A DNA stretch of 14,684 bases from JBQCHF01 sp051953655. GTDB taxonomy: Bacteria; Actinomycetota; Actinomycetes; Motilibacterales; Motilibacteraceae. The stretch is taken from contig JBQCIO010000280.1 in assembly GCA_051953655.1 (NCBI GenBank), forward strand, positions 1 to 14,684, in the 5' to 3' direction. The position numbers and the translations under genes are program-made. The stretch's first letter is position 1. Each line of letters starts with the position of its first letter. Of the stretch, positions 13,590 through 14,684 are shown piece after piece. The notes under the pieces were generated by a model. The model was not told the DNA's origin, made no database searches, and saw nothing but the letters and a program-made list of their open reading frames with translations.

Positions 13590-13609
13590 CACTCGAGTGT
13601 CAGACACTC
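13590..13609. promoter_or_regulatory. overlapping palindromes of CACTC/GAGTG half-sites
   Basis: CACTCGAGTG (13590-13599) is a perfect palindrome. GAGTGTC (13595-13601) is also inverted at 13603-13609 around a single A. Three alternating half-sites result. The site follows the immunity-like gene and precedes the secreted-protein operon, so it may be an operator or a small terminator (GAGTG-TCAGA-CACTC stem). Confidence 0.4.
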
Positions 13610-13639
13610 AGCGGGCAGACGCCTTTAGTTCGCCCCCGA

Positions 13640-14128
13640 CTACCGGTCTCGCCGCGCGATCGAGGCGTAGTCGCCGAAGGCGGGGATGTCCTCCCAGCAC
13701 ATGCTCACGTCGGACGTCGTGGGCGCGCTCGTCTCGCGAACACCCGTGCGCCGGTCGAAACGGCGGACCTCGACGGTGCCGTCCGGCTTGAGCATGGTCG
13801 ACTCGGAGAGCACGACCTTGCCCTCGTCGTCGACGGTGTTGACCTTCGCCTCGGTGAGGAACAGCCGGTCGCCCTGACGGCGGAAGGCGTAGAAGAGGCC
13901 GTCGCGGCCGTGGCTCTCGATGAAGCGGACGCCGACGTAGCCGTCCTCGAGGAAGACCTCGACCACGACAGGCTGCTCGCCCTCACCCAGGATCGCGACG
14001 TAGAGCTCGCCGGCTTCGTGCCGCGCGCGGGCCTGCTCCACCGTGAGCGGGTGGATGGGCGCGCGGTCCTTGGTGTGCCAGCGTTCGCCGTAGCGCACGG
14101 CGACAACCTCGGCGGAGTCCTCGGTCAT
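13640..14128 (-). CDS. putative immunity protein for the adjacent toxin-like domain
   Basis: A 162-residue cytoplasmic protein with no signal peptide or membrane segment. It is rich in acidic residues and beta-type sequence (VVVEVFLEDGYVGVRFIESHGRDGLFYAFRRQGDRLFLTEAKV, about residues 53-95). Its ATG (14128-14126) overlaps the stop of the toxin-like gene in an ATGA junction, so it is coupled and made together with it. Small, acidic, single-domain genes immediately after a polymorphic-toxin C-terminus usually encode the cognate immunity protein. I recognise no named immunity family, and the assignment rests on context. Downstream are the CACTC/GAGTG palindromes and then the secreted-protein operon. 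Confidence 0.75.
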   Translation of the reverse strand: MTEDSAEVVAVRYGERWHTKDRAPIHPLTVEQARARHEAGELYVAILGEGEQPVVVEVFLEDGYVGVRFIESHGRDGLFYAFRRQGDRLFLTEAKVNTVDDEGKVVLSESTMLKPDGTVEVRRFDRRTGVRETSAPTTSDVSMCWEDIPAFGDYASIARRDR

Positions 14129-14684
14129 GGGCCGTAGATCGTACCGTTGATGTCGCGGATGGTGATGTCCAGCTCCTTGGCCAGGTCGAGCACGGACTGC
14201 GGGACCGGCGCGTTCTGCACCGGCACCTCGAGCACCATGTCGCCGGTGAGCGAGGACCCGCGCAGCGCGGGCGGGGTGCTGGGCACGTCGGCGATGGTGC
14301 GTCCGGGCGGGTACTTGTCGAACAGCTCCTGCACGTAGTGCCGGCCGGTCGACTCCTGCACCTCGCTCAGCTGCGTGAACTTGCGGGAGATGATCTCCTC
14401 GTCCTCGAGGTAGGTGTCGACCCGGTGGTACGGGTAGCCGTTCTTGGCCAGCTGCGCCGGAGTCTTCTCGACGTAGAGCTCGTTGACGCCGCCGGCCTCC
14501 TCGTAGCGGGCGCCCTGCTCGGCGTTGAACTCGGCGCCCTTGCCCACCCGGATCAGCCAGTCCGGCTTGCTCGCGGCCTGGGTCGCCACCTCCTCGGTGG
14601 CGGTCTCGGCCAGCGCGGCCTCGGCCTCGGCGCCGCCGGCGACCACGACGTCGGCGGCCGCGGCCGCGGCCGCGCCCCCCGCGG
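14125..14684 (-). CDS. C-terminal part of a polymorphic-toxin-like protein (N-terminus beyond right edge)
   Basis: 186 complete codons are visible; the frame is open at the right edge. The visible N-terminal part is an Ala-rich hydrophobic or helical linker (residues about 1-40), common between the delivery part and the toxin of secreted effectors. Then KPDWLIRVGKGAEFN opens a compact C-terminal domain of about 145 residues. It contains VDTYLEDEEIISRKFTQLSEV, an acidic-then-SxK pattern such as in PD-(D/E)xK-type nuclease toxins, followed by DKYPPGRTIADVPSTPPALRG, MVLEVPVQNAPVPQSVLDLA and ITIRDINGTIYG. From memory this C-terminal pattern recurs at the ends of contact-dependent or type VII-exported toxins of the restriction-endonuclease-like class. 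The delivery domain cannot be seen. A partner gene overlaps by 4 bases. Confidence 0.75.
   Translation of the reverse strand, partial: AGGAAAAAAADVVVAGGAEAEAALAETATEEVATQAASKPDWLIRVGKGAEFNAEQGARYEEAGGVNELYVEKTPAQLAKNGYPYHRVDTYLEDEEIISRKFTQLSEVQESTGRHYVQELFDKYPPGRTIADVPSTPPALRGSSLTGDMVLEVPVQNAPVPQSVLDLAKELDITIRDINGTIYGP

Noticed and set aside
1..14684. CRISPR arrays, rRNA genes, insertion sequences
   Set aside because: No regularly spaced repeats, no rRNA sequence and no transposase-like protein were found on either strand.

Overview
The window looks like a chromosomal segment of a high-GC actinobacterium. Base composition is very GC-rich, third codon positions are almost all G or C, GTG starts are common, and terminators are GC-rich stems without T-tracts. 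The protein types suggest a soil actinomycete such as the Geodermatophilaceae, but the genus is an inference and was not tested.

Left part (1-5030): a carbohydrate uptake locus. Read on the minus strand it runs sugar-kinase-like P-loop protein, lipoprotein solute-binding protein, RbsC-type permease, ABC ATPase (cut by the left edge). A LacI-family repressor is divergent on the plus strand. The gene set matches the fructose-type frcBCAK import system of Sinorhizobium. Two identical 10-bp LacI-type palindromes sit between the divergent genes, and strong hairpins lie in the intercistronic gaps.

Middle part (5040-11184): small-molecule metabolism and regulators. There is an aldo/keto reductase with an altered catalytic tetrad, then a divergent alpha/beta hydrolase overlapping a TetR-family regulator. 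A 15-bp near-palindrome (GCTAG-N5-TTAGC) occurs twice in the divergent promoter region, 52 bp apart. Next come a protein made of four tandem cold-shock domains, a frame-disrupted small membrane-type gene, a canonical 2,5-diketogluconate-reductase-like aldo/keto reductase, a 550-base gap, and an F420/NADP-oxidoreductase-like Rossmann protein that ends in a perfect 19-bp terminator stem.

Right part (11185-14684): a tRNA-Arg(CCU) with a 13-bp terminator; a two-gene minus-strand operon of secreted, polyglycine-containing proteins of unknown function; and at the right edge the C-terminal end of a polymorphic-toxin-like protein, overlapped by 4 bases with a small gene that is probably its immunity partner.

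The observations most worth checking are the toxin/immunity-like pair, the secreted polyglycine pair, the four-domain cold-shock protein, the paired 15-bp operator candidates, and the TGAAGG repeat cluster between the TetR and cold-shock genes.
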